Part shown: one piece after another, positions 18,000 to 26,523 of the stretch | How positions within the stretch are numbered: the stretch's first letter is position 1 | How the letters are laid out: each line of letters starts with the position of its first letter | Assembly (NCBI GenBank): GCA_016703425.1 | Contig: JADJCA010000002.1 | Location: 124,001-188,000, forward strand | Direction of reading: 5' to 3' | From: Myxococcales bacterium | GTDB taxonomy: Bacteria; Myxococcota_A; Polyangia; Polyangiales; Polyangiaceae | DNA: 64,000 bases | Made by a program: the position numbers and the translations under genes | Notes under the pieces: generated by a model | Database searches by the model: none | Told to the model about the DNA's origin: nothing | What the model saw: only the letters and a program-made list of their open reading frames with translations

Positions 18000-20764
18000 G
18001 CGCCACCTCCTTTCGGCTTCGTGCCGGGTGGGGCGGCGCCCTTGGCGGCGGGCGTCGCTGCCGGGGCCGCGGCCTTTGCCGCCGCTGCGCCCGCTGTCGC
18101 CGCCGCGGCAGCGGGCTTTGCGGCGGTCGCGGGCGCCGCTTGCGCTGCGGCCTTGGGGGCGGCGGCGCCAGCGGCTTGAACGCCAGCCCTCGGTGCGGCA
18201 GCGGGCGTCGCGTTGGCTTGCGCGGCCGCGGCCGAGAGATCGGCGCCGGAGGGGTTGGGCGACTCCTTCGTCGCGCCCGTTGTCGCCGCGTTGGGATCGG
18301 AGCCGGGCGCTTTCGGCGCCGCCTCGGCGCGAGCCTTCTTCTCGAAGGTGTCTTTCTTGTCGGCGAGCGCGTGGGCCGTCTCGAGCGAAAGGGTGCCAGC
18401 CGCGAGGAGCTCCTCGAGCGCGGCGTCGAGCGTGAGCATGCCTTGCTGACGACCGATCTGCATCGCGTTCGGAATCTGGAACGTCTTGCCTTCGCGAATC
18501 ATCGCGCGCACGCCCGGCGTCACCTTGAGCACCTCGAAGATCGCCACGCGCGACTTGCCATCGGCGCGCGGCGCGAGCTGTTGCGAGATGATCAGCTTGA
18601 GGCTCCCAGCGAGTCCGATGCGCACCTGGTGCTGCTCGTCGGCAGGGAACGCCTCCACGAGTTTGTCGAGGGTGCCGACGGCGCCCGTCGTTTGCATCGT
18701 GCCGATGACAAGGTGGCCCGTCTCGGCAGCCAAGAGCGCGAGACGAATGGTCTCGGGGTCGCGGAGATCGCCGACGACGATGACATCGGGATCTTCGCGG
18801 AGCGCACCTCGCATGGCCGAGGCAAAGCTCTTCGAGTCGCGGCCGATCTCGCGCTGATTGACCAGCGCGCGCTTCGACGAGTGCAGGAACTCGATAGGGT
18901 CTTCGAGCGACAGCACGTGCGTTGAGCGCGTCTCGTTGAGCAGGTTGATGAGCGACGTCAGCGTCGTCGACTTGCCAGCGCCGGCGGGCCCCGTGACGAG
19001 CACGACGCCCTGGTGGTACGTGCTCAGCTCTTCGGCGGTCTTCGGGAGGCCTAGCTCCGAGAGCGTCGGCGCCATGTTCGGGATGACGCGGAAGGCGGCG
19101 CTCACGCCGCGCGCTTGTCGAAAGACGTTGGCGCGATAGCGGCCCACACCCGGGAGCGAGTAGCAGAAATCCACGTTGCCCACGCGCTCGAGGACCGGCT
19201 TTCTGACCGAGTCGAGCACCTCCTCGAGGAGAGCCGTGACGTGCGCAGCCGACAGGACGCTGGACTTGATGCGCGTCAAGACGCCGTTGAGGCGCACCAC
19301 GGGAGGCTCGCCCGGCGTGATGTGGAGGTCCGACGCGCCAGCCTCGCGGGCGTAGGCCAAGAGCTTGTCGATGGGCCGCGTGAGCTGACTGCTGGAGACG
19401 GTGCCCATGGCGGCGCCGCCGCCCTTGACCTCGCGCACCGCCTCGACGGCGCGAAGGCGCACCTCCGGCGCGGCGTCGGTTTTTGCGACGTCTTCGAGGT
19501 ACCCCACGATGCGCGGGTCGGTGAGGTTCTTGGCGGCGTTGACGGCAGCGCTGCGGACCTCTTGCGACGGGTCCTTCAGAAGCGAGAGGACCGTCGCGAA
19601 GGCGCTCTCGCCCCCGATAGCTCCGATGGCGTCGATGGCAGCCCACTTGCAGTCCGGATCGGGGAGCATCTTGTCGAGGTAAGGCAGCGAACGGGGATCT
19701 TTCACGCGCCCCAAGGTCTCGCAGGCCATGATGCGAACCCACCAATCGGCGTCCTGAAGCAGCTTCACGACGATGCCGACGGTGCGTGGGCCCTTGAAGT
19801 TCTCCACGAGGAGCAGGCACTGGACGCGGATGTCCGGGTCCTCGTTGCCCAAGAGGCGCATGCCTGCTTCGAGGACCGGATCGCCGAGCTCCGCGAGCGC
19901 CTTCATGACCCTTGTGTGCGGCTCACCGAGCACGCCTTTGCAGAACGTGAGGACCTCGAGGAGGAGCTCGCTCACCTGCCCCGTCGCGAAAAGCGCCTTG
20001 AGGAGCGCCCCCTGAACCTTCTCGTCGCTCGCCAAGAGGAGGCGCCCCAAGATCGCGGGGCGCATCTCTCGCGGCGCCGAGACGACGTATTTTTGGAGGT
20101 AATTGCCGGCGATCTTGCGAATCTCGGCGTCGTCATCGAGACCAAGCCGGTCGAGCAACACCTCGAAGACGTCGTTGCCCTCGAGCTTCGCGAGCGCCTC
20201 GACGGCCACACGCCGCACGCGCACTTCGCGGTCGGACGCTGCCTCGGTGACTTTTCCGCGGATGTCCTCGATGGCCCGGTTCTTCAAGAGCCGCTGCAGC
20301 GCGGCGAGGCGCGCCGGCGGCGGCCCCTCGACGAGCGCACGCTCGGCGTAGCTGTCGCTGATCTCGGCGGGGAGCGCCATGACGACCTCCCAGCACGCGC
20401 GCTTTCGCTCGGCTTGCGGCTCCTTGAGCAGTCGCTCCACGGGCTCGCGCAAGACCTCACTTTTGCCACGACCAAGCGTTCGCAAGGCGGCGCCGCGCGC
20501 GTCCGACTGGTCGACGGCCGTCGCGAGCAACGCCGCCCACGCGCCGGCGTCCGCTCGCGTGACGAACATCGTCGCCACGCGCTGTTCGATGGCGCTGTCA
20601 TCGCCGGTCAAGAGCGGCATGAGCTCGACGGGCTTGACGCCCGTGTCCGAAGCAAGCGCCTCGAGGAGCTCGCGCTTCTCCGCGTCGTCCTTGAAAGACC
20701 GCTCCAGCAATCGTTGCAGCGGGGAAGCCTTGCGCCCGAGGGCGCCTTTCATCCAGTCGAGCAT
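17996..20764 (-). CDS. HEAT-repeat/PilT fusion ATPase with Ala-Pro-rich tail; His-box histidine missing
   Basis: A 922-aa protein, far longer than ordinary PilT. I chose the ATG at 20764 (MLDWMKGALGRK); upstream starts at 20812 and 20830 are in frame and possible. Residues about 60-450 are HEAT-like helical repeats (for example DIRVQCLLLVEN, EVRSAAVNAAKN). A PilT N-domain follows (GASDLHITPGEPP, 476-488), then an ATPase core with Walker A GPAGAGKST (592-600), LEDPIEFLH and GDLRDPET. The His box reads TMQTTGA, with Gln691 in place of His, and Walker B has Asp where Glu is usual, so catalysis may be impaired. The last 100 residues are almost all Ala, Pro, Lys and Gly. HEAT repeats suggest a protein-docking role; function is inferred. 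Confidence 0.85.
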   Translation of the reverse strand: MLDWMKGALGRKASPLQRLLERSFKDDAEKRELLEALASDTGVKPVELMPLLTGDDSAIEQRVATMFVTRADAGAWAALLATAVDQSDARGAALRTLGRGKSEVLREPVERLLKEPQAERKRACWEVVMALPAEISDSYAERALVEGPPPARLAALQRLLKNRAIEDIRGKVTEAASDREVRVRRVAVEALAKLEGNDVFEVLLDRLGLDDDAEIRKIAGNYLQKYVVSAPREMRPAILGRLLLASDEKVQGALLKALFATGQVSELLLEVLTFCKGVLGEPHTRVMKALAELGDPVLEAGMRLLGNEDPDIRVQCLLLVENFKGPRTVGIVVKLLQDADWWVRIMACETLGRVKDPRSLPYLDKMLPDPDCKWAAIDAIGAIGGESAFATVLSLLKDPSQEVRSAAVNAAKNLTDPRIVGYLEDVAKTDAAPEVRLRAVEAVREVKGGGAAMGTVSSSQLTRPIDKLLAYAREAGASDLHITPGEPPVVRLNGVLTRIKSSVLSAAHVTALLEEVLDSVRKPVLERVGNVDFCYSLPGVGRYRANVFRQARGVSAAFRVIPNMAPTLSELGLPKTAEELSTYHQGVVLVTGPAGAGKSTTLTSLINLLNETRSTHVLSLEDPIEFLHSSKRALVNQREIGRDSKSFASAMRGALREDPDVIVVGDLRDPETIRLALLAAETGHLVIGTMQTTGAVGTLDKLVEAFPADEQHQVRIGLAGSLKLIISQQLAPRADGKSRVAIFEVLKVTPGVRAMIREGKTFQIPNAMQIGRQQGMLTLDAALEELLAAGTLSLETAHALADKKDTFEKKARAEAAPKAPGSDPNAATTGATKESPNPSGADLSAAAAQANATPAAAPRAGVQAAGAAAPKAAAQAAPATAAKPAAAAATAGAAAAKAAAPAATPAAKGAAPPGTKPKGGGA

Positions 20765-20974
20765 CTTGATCGGCAAGGATTTCACGGGCCTCGGGGTGGA
20801 GGAAAGCAACATCTCCCCGCGGCGAAGCAAACGTGGTCGCTCCGCTCACATTGGCCGCCTGAAGGAGGAGCGCGGCGCCGGCGCGTTGGGCCTACGAAGG
20901 AGGGATTTGGTAGAGTGAGATCTCTGAGCGCGAGCCCGCCCCAAGGGTGTGAGCCGCCGACAAAGTGAGGGCGA

Positions 20975-22474
20975 TTGCTAAATCAGACCTTGGTGGCTCG
21001 TGTTCTTTCGTTGGCGTTTGTGTCCGGCGTCGCGGTAGCCGCGAGCCCGGGATGCGGTAGCTCCAGCTCAACCTTCGGCACGACCGCGGGCATCGGCGAC
21101 GACGCCGGCGACGCGACGGTGGCGCCGCCCGACTTCCGCGACGGTGGACAATTGCCCGGCACCTGCGTGGACCTCGAGTACAACATCGTGTCTTGTGGCG
21201 CAGCACCGCCGACCACTGTATCGGGCACGGTCTTCGCGCCGAACGGAACCTTGCCGCTCTACAACGTCGTCGTCTACGTGCCCAACGCGCCCCTCGATCC
21301 GATCCCCGAAGGTCCGTCGTGCGATCGATGCGGCAACGTGTCCGGCTCGCCGGTGGTCTCAACGCTGACCGACACGAGCGGGAAGTTCGTGCTGAAAAAC
21401 GTGCCGGTGGGCGCCAACATCCCGCTGGTCATCCAAGTCGGCAAGTGGCGAAGGCAGATCACGCTCCCGGCCGTGGAGAAGTGCGTGGACAATCCGCTCA
21501 CCGACGCGAACCTCACGCGCCTCCCGAAGAACAAAGCCGAAGGGCACATCCCGAAGATCGCCGTGACCACTGGCGTCTGCGATCCGCTCGCGTGCCTCCT
21601 GCCGAAGCTCGGCCTCGACGCCGCTGAATACTCAGCCGTGGGGGGCGCGGGCCGCCTCAACCTCTTTCAAGGCGCCGGAGACACCTGCAACACCGACGCC
21701 GGTGTGACGTGCACGGGGAAGCCGGCGCCGGCCCCGACGGGAACGCAGCCAGCCACCAACCTATGGAAGGACGTCGACTCGCTCAAGAAGTACGACATGG
21801 TCGTGATGTCGTGCGAGTGCGACGAGCACAACGAGCAAAAACCCGACACCGCCAAGACCGCGCTCTACGACTACTTGAAGCTCGGCGGACGCGTCTTCGC
21901 GTCGCACTACCACTACACGTGGTTCCAAAATAGCCCCGTGGGCGCGCTGAAGAACGTCGCCGAGTGGGTCGGCCTGCCCTCGCCCGCCCAATACGGCGGC
22001 GCAGGCTTCGACGGCGTTCAGCCGCCCTTCGTGGTCGACCAGAGCTTCCCGAAGGGGCAAGCGCTCGCCCAGTGGCTCGTCAACGTCGACGCGTCAAAGA
22101 CCCTCGGTGAGGTCCCCCTCAATCAGCCGAAGAGCGATGTGCTCGGGGTCAACGCGACCCTCGGCACGCGCTGGATTCACAACAAGTTCGTGTTGCCCGG
22201 CGGCGTCACCACGCCCGAGAGCACGAAGTACCTGAGCTTCAACGCGCCCGTTGGCGAGCCGGCCGACAAGCAGTGCGGCAAGGCCGTCTTCGGGGACATG
22301 CACATCGCCGAAGCCACGCTCGGCGGCTTCCCCGGCACCACGCTCCCCGACAACGGCTTCCCGGGCACGTGCCCGAAAGAGCTAACCGCCGCCGAGAAGG
22401 CCCTCGTATTTCTCTTCTTTGACCTCGCCTCGTGCGTCCAAGAAGAGAAGAAGCCGCCGTCCCCGCCTAAGTAG
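20975..22474 (+). CDS. exported lipoprotein with carboxypeptidase-regulatory-like (Ig-type) domain
   Basis: A 499-aa predicted lipoprotein. The TTG at 20975 follows GAGGG. A hydrophobic segment ends in SPGC, a weak lipobox. Residues about 75-165 resemble a carboxypeptidase regulatory-like beta-sandwich (VSGTVFAPNGTLPLYNVVVYVP, TDTSGKFVLKNVPVG). After about residue 190 comes a larger region with HYHYTWFQ, CGKAVFGDMHIAE and conserved-looking Cys, which I do not recognise. Related proteins are frequent in myxobacterial genomes without known function. Divergent from the PilT-HEAT gene, with 210 bases between. Confidence 0.7.
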   Translation: MLNQTLVARVLSLAFVSGVAVAASPGCGSSSSTFGTTAGIGDDAGDATVAPPDFRDGGQLPGTCVDLEYNIVSCGAAPPTTVSGTVFAPNGTLPLYNVVVYVPNAPLDPIPEGPSCDRCGNVSGSPVVSTLTDTSGKFVLKNVPVGANIPLVIQVGKWRRQITLPAVEKCVDNPLTDANLTRLPKNKAEGHIPKIAVTTGVCDPLACLLPKLGLDAAEYSAVGGAGRLNLFQGAGDTCNTDAGVTCTGKPAPAPTGTQPATNLWKDVDSLKKYDMVVMSCECDEHNEQKPDTAKTALYDYLKLGGRVFASHYHYTWFQNSPVGALKNVAEWVGLPSPAQYGGAGFDGVQPPFVVDQSFPKGQALAQWLVNVDASKTLGEVPLNQPKSDVLGVNATLGTRWIHNKFVLPGGVTTPESTKYLSFNAPVGEPADKQCGKAVFGDMHIAEATLGGFPGTTLPDNGFPGTCPKELTAAEKALVFLFFDLASCVQEEKKPPSPPK

Positions 22475-22494
22475 GCCAGCGCGCTGGGAAGCTC

Positions 22495-22884
22495 TCAGCT
22501 AAACGCACGCGCCGATTCGGGGGCCGGCTCCTCGAAGAGGCGGATGCGGTCGAAGCGGACCATCCAGATGGCGTCTTTGGGGGTGGCGACGGCGAGCCCA
22601 CGGACGAACGTCGCCATCGCCGCCTCCACGTCGTCGAGGGTGGGAGGCGACGGCAAGACGATGACCACGATGCCGCCGTGCGTACGTGGGGCGAAGCGGA
22701 CGGGGTTGGCGAAGTCGAAGTCGAGCGTCACGAGCACTCGATCGGCGGCGCCGGTGGCCTCGATGACCTTCGCGTCTCCCGCCCCTCGAAGCCCCTCCTC
22801 CGCGAGGAGCATCACATCGTGACCTGCGGCGCGGAGCACGCGGGCCGCACGCCGCCCGAGGTTTTCGTCGAGTGCGAACCTCAC
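22495..22884 (-). CDS. DUF5615 PIN-like toxin
   Basis: A 129-aa protein starting at GTG 22884, overlapping the antitoxin stop by 4 bp (GTGA). It begins MRFALDENLGRRAARVLRAAGHDV and continues ADRVLVTLDFDFAN, the two acidic patches that mark DUF5615, a PIN-like nuclease fold. Members of this family are usually paired with a DUF433 protein, as here. The expected role is an RNase toxin held in check by its partner. It ends 20 bases from the convergent lipoprotein gene; a 12-bp palindrome lies in that gap. Confidence 0.85.
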   Translation of the reverse strand: MRFALDENLGRRAARVLRAAGHDVMLLAEEGLRGAGDAKVIEATGAADRVLVTLDFDFANPVRFAPRTHGGIVVIVLPSPPTLDDVEAAMATFVRGLAVATPKDAIWMVRFDRIRLFEEPAPESARAFS

Positions 22885-23141
22885 GACCCTACCCCTCTCG
22901 TCTCACCGCCGTCATCGAGCGGCAACTCGACGAAGCGAGCCATCTCAGCCGCGTACGCGACAGCGGCGCGCACGTCGTCCTCCGTCAGGTCGAACTCCTC
23001 GAGGACCTCCTCGATCTCGGCGCCCGTCGACAGGAGCTCCAACACCTGAGAGACCCAGACGCGGCGTCCACGAATGCACGGCCGCCCGAAACACACGCTC
23101 GGGTCGATGCTGATTCGGGCGAGCAGCTCCTCGCGTTCCAT
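22881..23141 (-). CDS. DUF433 antitoxin
   Basis: An 86-aa protein from the ATG at 23141; an upstream ATG at 23165 is in frame. It shows the DUF433 pattern ISIDPSVCFGRPCIRGRRVWVSQVLELLSTGAEIEEVLEEF, cited here as ISIDP, GRPCIRG and LSTGAEIEEVLEEF. The fold is a small helix-turn-helix-like domain that usually binds its toxin and its own promoter. Being first in the operon with a GTGA overlap to DUF5615 matches the standard antitoxin-toxin order. Confidence 0.85.
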   Translation of the reverse strand: MEREELLARISIDPSVCFGRPCIRGRRVWVSQVLELLSTGAEIEEVLEEFDLTEDDVRAAVAYAAEMARFVELPLDDGGETRGVGS

Positions 23142-23309
23142 CGCGCCAGCGTAAACCCAGCGCATCGCCGGGTCGACCCCAACGAACGCATCGCTCTGCG
23201 GATCGCGGCGAAGCTCCTGGTGGCTAGCCGGCGGGGCCTCACGGAGGTGCGCGCAGGCGCCACAAGGCGTCACGAAGTTCCCGCGGGGCCGCTACACTTC
23301 CCGCGGGCC

Positions 23310-24176
23310 ATGTCGGAGGAGCTCGAAGAGAGGCCGCTCACCGCGCGCGAGCGTTGGCAGCGGCGAGGCGTTTGGGTCGCCAAGCACAGCGTGATGCTCG
23401 CGTTCGTCTACGTCCTCATCGTGATCGCGGCGCGGTCGCTGCATCGGCGTGTCCTCTACCAGCCGCCGGAGGAACCCTCGCTGCTGGCGCTCGCGGAGGG
23501 CGCGACGATCCTCAAGGCTCAGGCGAGCGACGGTGTCGCCGTCCACGCAATTCGTTACGAAGCGCCGAACGCCGCGCGAACGCGGGCGCGGACGGTCGTC
23601 GTCTTTCATGGCAACGCCGAAACGGCAGAATCGAGCGGTGCACTGGCGCGCCTGCTGCTCAAGCGAGGCCTCTCCGTCGTGGTCCCCGAATACCGCGGCT
23701 ATGGCCGCTCGCGGCCCGGCACGCCGACGGAGGACGGCCTCTACCGGGACGCCGAAGCGGTCCTCGACGCGCTCGTCAAAGAGGGCATCCCCCGCGAGCA
23801 AACCGTCCTTTGGGGGCAATCGCTCGGCGGCGGCGTCGCCGTGGAGATGGCCAAGCGGGGCCACGGCTCGCGGCTCGTCTTGGTCGCACCGTTCACGTCG
23901 ACGGTGGAGCTCGCGTCGCGCATCATGCCTGTCTTGCCGGCGTCGCTTGTGATGCTCGATCGCTTCGACAACCTCGCCAAGGCTCCCCACGTCGAGGCCC
24001 CGGCGTTGATCGTTCACGGCGATCGCGACGACGTCATTCCGATGGAGCTCGGCGAGCGCCTGGCTCGGGCCTTTCCCAAGGGCCGCTTCGTGAAGATCGA
24101 CGGGGGCCACCACAACGATCTCTACAAAAACGCGAGCGCCCTGACGGAGCTCTTGGGGCACGCGAGCGGAGGCTGA
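23310..24176 (+). CDS. membrane-anchored alpha/beta hydrolase
   Basis: A 288-aa protein with one N-terminal membrane helix (about 24-43, HSVMLAFVYVLIVIAA) and a periplasmic or outer-facing serine-hydrolase domain. The oxyanion region is VVFHGNAET, the nucleophile elbow GQSLGGG (Ser171), the acid likely Asp in HGDRDDVIP, and the His in GGHHNDL. It belongs to the BEM46/ABHD13-like group of membrane hydrolases by these motifs. The substrate is unknown. The ATG at 23310 overlaps no other gene; the toxin-antitoxin pair lies upstream on the other strand. Confidence 0.85.
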   Translation: MSEELEERPLTARERWQRRGVWVAKHSVMLAFVYVLIVIAARSLHRRVLYQPPEEPSLLALAEGATILKAQASDGVAVHAIRYEAPNAARTRARTVVVFHGNAETAESSGALARLLLKRGLSVVVPEYRGYGRSRPGTPTEDGLYRDAEAVLDALVKEGIPREQTVLWGQSLGGGVAVEMAKRGHGSRLVLVAPFTSTVELASRIMPVLPASLVMLDRFDNLAKAPHVEAPALIVHGDRDDVIPMELGERLARAFPKGRFVKIDGGHHNDLYKNASALTELLGHASGG

Positions 24177-24410
24177 GCGCGGGCAAAGCCGGGCGGCAAT
24201 TCGGCGAACCTCAGCCCCAGTGAGCGACGCGCGCCTGGTCTCTCAACCGACCAGCGGCGGGGCCCAGACCACCGACCAGCTCCCATCGAATCAACGCCTT
24301 GCGGCGGATCGCTCGTGCCCCAGGGTGCAGTATCCCGAGGGCTACGACCTGCGCAAATAGGGCGAAATGTAGGTTCTCGAGATGGACCACGGCGTGCACC
24401 AGCGGTCCCC

Positions 24411-24602
24411 ATGACCTCTCGCCTGTCATGCCCGCCCCCCGCCTCTACGAAGAAAAGCCTCCTACGCGATAAGGGCGGCGCCACCGCTGTTGAGTACGCC
24501 CTCATGCTCGTCGCGATCCTCATCATCGTGGCCGGCGCGTTCAAGACGCTGGGCAACAAGGTCTCCGAGAAGGCCAACTCAGCGGCGTCGCAGCTCGAGT
24601 AG
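24411..24602 (+). CDS. flp: Flp/Fap-type Tad pilin (copy 1)
   Basis: A 63-aa prepilin and first gene of the Tad locus. It has a short basic leader with LLRDKGG, then the Flp processing site G^ATAVEY (cleavage after Gly, with Glu+5 and Tyr+6) and a hydrophobic helix. The mature part is identical in protein sequence to the pilin at 25723-25887, although 14 of 42 aligned codons differ silently. It would be processed by the prepilin peptidase at 25975 and assembled into the Flp pilus. Confidence 0.9.
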   Translation: MTSRLSCPPPASTKKSLLRDKGGATAVEYALMLVAILIIVAGAFKTLGNKVSEKANSAASQLE

Positions 24603-24606
24603 CCCC

Positions 24607-25302
24607 TTGAACGCGCGCCCCCGTCATCGACCTTGGCTCCACGCGGCGGCGACGACGCTCCGCGGGGCCGCGCTCGTCCTCGGCGGACTCGCCGCCGTGG
24701 GCTGCGATGACGGGCCACGCGTCGGCGAATACCCGATTCGCGTGGTGGTCCACGGCGACCCGGGCAAGGTCGTCTCGGGCGCGGCAGTTTTGCGCAATCA
24801 GAAGGAGCTTGGGGCTTCCGACCTAGCGGGCATCGCCAACGTGACGTTGCGCGGCAACGAGGGCGACTCCGTCGACGTCACCGTGCGCTGCCCCGCGGGC
24901 TACGAGTCGCCACGAAAGGCCCTCTCGGTGCGCCTCAAGAAGGGCAGCGAGTCGCAACGACTACCGGAGTATGCAGCCTCCTGCACGCCAGCGATTCGGC
25001 AGGTCGTTGTGGCCATTCGCGCCGAGTCCGGCGGCGGCATGCCGGTGACGTACCTGGGTCGCCCCGTAGGACGGACCGACGCGAGCGGCGTGGCGCACGT
25101 TCTCTTGCGCATGCACCCGGGCGATCAGTTCGAGCTGGGACTCGACACGTCGCAGTTTCCGAAGCATCGGCCGCAGAACCCGAAGGCCAGCTTCCTCGTC
25201 TCGTCGGTGGCCGACGAGGTGCAACGCTTCGACGTGCGCTTCGACGTGGAGCGCCCCAAGCCTGTGGCCCGCTTCGTCGCGGCCAGACCAACGAGGCTCT
25301 AG
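24607..25302 (+). CDS. predicted lipoprotein in the Tad locus; function unknown
   Basis: A 231-aa exported protein from the TTG at 24607, four bases after the pilin stop. A hydrophobic signal ends in lipobox AVGC. Two beta-rich repeats follow (DPGKVVSGAAVLRNQ with SDLAGIANVTLRG, and GMPVTYLGRPVGRTDASGVAHVLL), which look like small carboxypeptidase-regulatory/PEGA-like Ig domains. Lying between the pilin genes, it is likely a pilus accessory lipoprotein, perhaps a secretin pilotin, but no known pilotin family is recognised. The start codon is uncertain. Confidence 0.6.
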   Translation: MNARPRHRPWLHAAATTLRGAALVLGGLAAVGCDDGPRVGEYPIRVVVHGDPGKVVSGAAVLRNQKELGASDLAGIANVTLRGNEGDSVDVTVRCPAGYESPRKALSVRLKKGSESQRLPEYAASCTPAIRQVVVAIRAESGGGMPVTYLGRPVGRTDASGVAHVLLRMHPGDQFELGLDTSQFPKHRPQNPKASFLVSSVADEVQRFDVRFDVERPKPVARFVAARPTRL

Positions 25303-25467
25303 TACTAGGCGGATGCCGCCACAAACAAGCTGGATCGGGGAAGAGCGTCCGTGGACGCTCGGCGATCCATGTGGGGACGCGACGCAGAGACAATTCGCGG
25401 AGATGTGCGTGTGGGGGGAGAGGAAGTCGGAAACTTTCGATGGCACGCAACATGGACGGAAGGGCCT

Positions 25468-25647
25468 GTGGCTCACCCCTCGCAAGACCGGCTCGTTCGC
25501 GATGCCGGTGGGGCGGTGGCTGTAGAGTACACAATGATTCTGATCTTCGTTGCCCTACCGGTCGCAGCAGCCCTTGCTGCAGCCGGCGTCATCATGCTCG
25601 ACGAGTATCGGCTCGCCCGGGACCTCATCCTGCTCCCGGTTCCTTGA
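25468..25647 (+). CDS. divergent Flp-like pilin or minor pilin
   Basis: A 59-aa protein from the GTG at 25468 (GGAAGGG upstream); an in-frame ATG at 25351 would give 98 aa. It has DAGGAVAVEYTMI, the Flp processing signature with Glu and Tyr conserved, then a hydrophobic helix VALPVAAALAAAGV. The C-terminal part (LDEYRLARDLILLPVP) differs from the two identical pilins on either side. It may be a minor pilin that primes or caps the Flp fibre. Confidence 0.65.
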   Translation: MAHPSQDRLVRDAGGAVAVEYTMILIFVALPVAAALAAAGVIMLDEYRLARDLILLPVP

Positions 25648-25722
25648 GCGAGCCCGCGAGTGAAACCACTGCCGCCAGGGCCAACGAACCCGAAGCGACT
25701 CCTGAATCGAGAGGCGAAGCAC

Positions 25723-25887
25723 ATGAAAAAGGCGAAGCGAAGTTTGCTCCGAGATCGCGGGGGCGCGACAGCCGTCGAGTACGCGCTGATGCTCGTCGCT
25801 ATCCTGATCATCGTGGCTGGCGCCTTCAAGACGTTGGGCAACAAGGTCTCCGAGAAGGCCAACAGCGCCGCGTCGCAGCTCGAGTAG
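25723..25887 (+). CDS. flp: Flp/Fap-type Tad pilin (copy 2)
   Basis: A 54-aa prepilin with ATG at 25723 and GAGG upstream. Leader MKKAKRSLLRDRGG, cleavage G^ATAVEY, then the same mature protein as copy 1 at 24411. Copies differ by 14 silent codon changes and only conservative Lys/Arg swaps in the leader. It lies just before the prepilin peptidase gene. Confidence 0.93.
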   Translation: MKKAKRSLLRDRGGATAVEYALMLVAILIIVAGAFKTLGNKVSEKANSAASQLE

Positions 25888-25974
25888 CGGCGCGCTCGTA
25901 CGGCGTCGGTGCGTGGGACGCGGAGCAGGCCGTCGCGCGTGATTCACAATCGCGCTCGGCGCCTTAGGCCGGCG

Positions 25975-26523
25975 ATGCAATTCTTCTTCGCCTTCGCCTT
26001 CCTGCTCTGCGCCGCGGCGGCATTCACTGACGCGCGCAAAGGGGAAATCCCCAACGTACTGACGCTCGGCGCGCTGGCCGCCGCGCCGCTGCTGCACGCC
26101 GCGCGCGCGCTGATGCACGGCCGGAGCGCCGCCGACGCGGGCCTCTCGCTCGGCATGTCCTTGCTTGGCATCCTCGCCTGCGGCGTCGTTCCCTACTTGC
26201 TCTTCGTGAAGGGGGGCGCGCGTGGCGGCGACGTGAAGCTCTGCGCCGCCTTGGGCGCGATTCTGAAGCCGGTCATCGGCATCGAGGTCGTCTTCTACGG
26301 CTTTCTCGTGGCAGCGCTCGCCGCGCCAGTCCGCCTCGCTTACGAGGGCAAACTCCTCCGAACCCTGAAGAGCTCCTTGTTCTTGCTGCTCAACCCAATT
26401 CTTCCCAAAGAGCGCCGCGTGGCCCTCGACCCGGAGGCCATGACCTGGATTCGGATGGGGCCTGCGTTCTTCGTCGGCCTCCTCGTCACCATCGCGATGC
26501 ACCTCGAGGAACTGCGGCAATGA
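25975..26523 (+). CDS. tadV: Tad prepilin peptidase (TadV/CpaA)
   Basis: A 182-aa integral membrane aspartic peptidase that cleaves Flp prepilin and TadE/F leaders. The catalytic Asp pair is visible: AAFTDARKGEIPN near the N-terminus and GGARGGDVKL (GxGD-type motif). Several hydrophobic helices fill the rest. It lacks the N-terminal methyltransferase domain of PilD, as expected for the short TadV/CpaA form. The stop overlaps the next gene (ATGA). Confidence 0.9.
   Translation: MQFFFAFAFLLCAAAAFTDARKGEIPNVLTLGALAAAPLLHAARALMHGRSAADAGLSLGMSLLGILACGVVPYLLFVKGGARGGDVKLCAALGAILKPVIGIEVVFYGFLVAALAAPVRLAYEGKLLRTLKSSLFLLLNPILPKERRVALDPEAMTWIRMGPAFFVGLLVTIAMHLEELRQ

Noticed and set aside
19115..20968. 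long plus-strand open frame of 617 codons
   Set aside because: It is antisense to the PilT-HEAT gene; composition is Arg/Leu/His-rich and it lacks a domain.
22476..22487. 12-bp palindrome CCAGCGCGCTGG between two convergent genes
   Set aside because: No loop and no T-run; short GC-rich palindromes are expected by chance.
24383..24397. sigma-54-like GG-N10-GC (TGGACCAC...GTGCA) upstream of the first Flp pilin
   Set aside because: The -12 element would lie only about 13 bases from the start codon, which would make the transcript almost leaderless. The -24 half is also weak.
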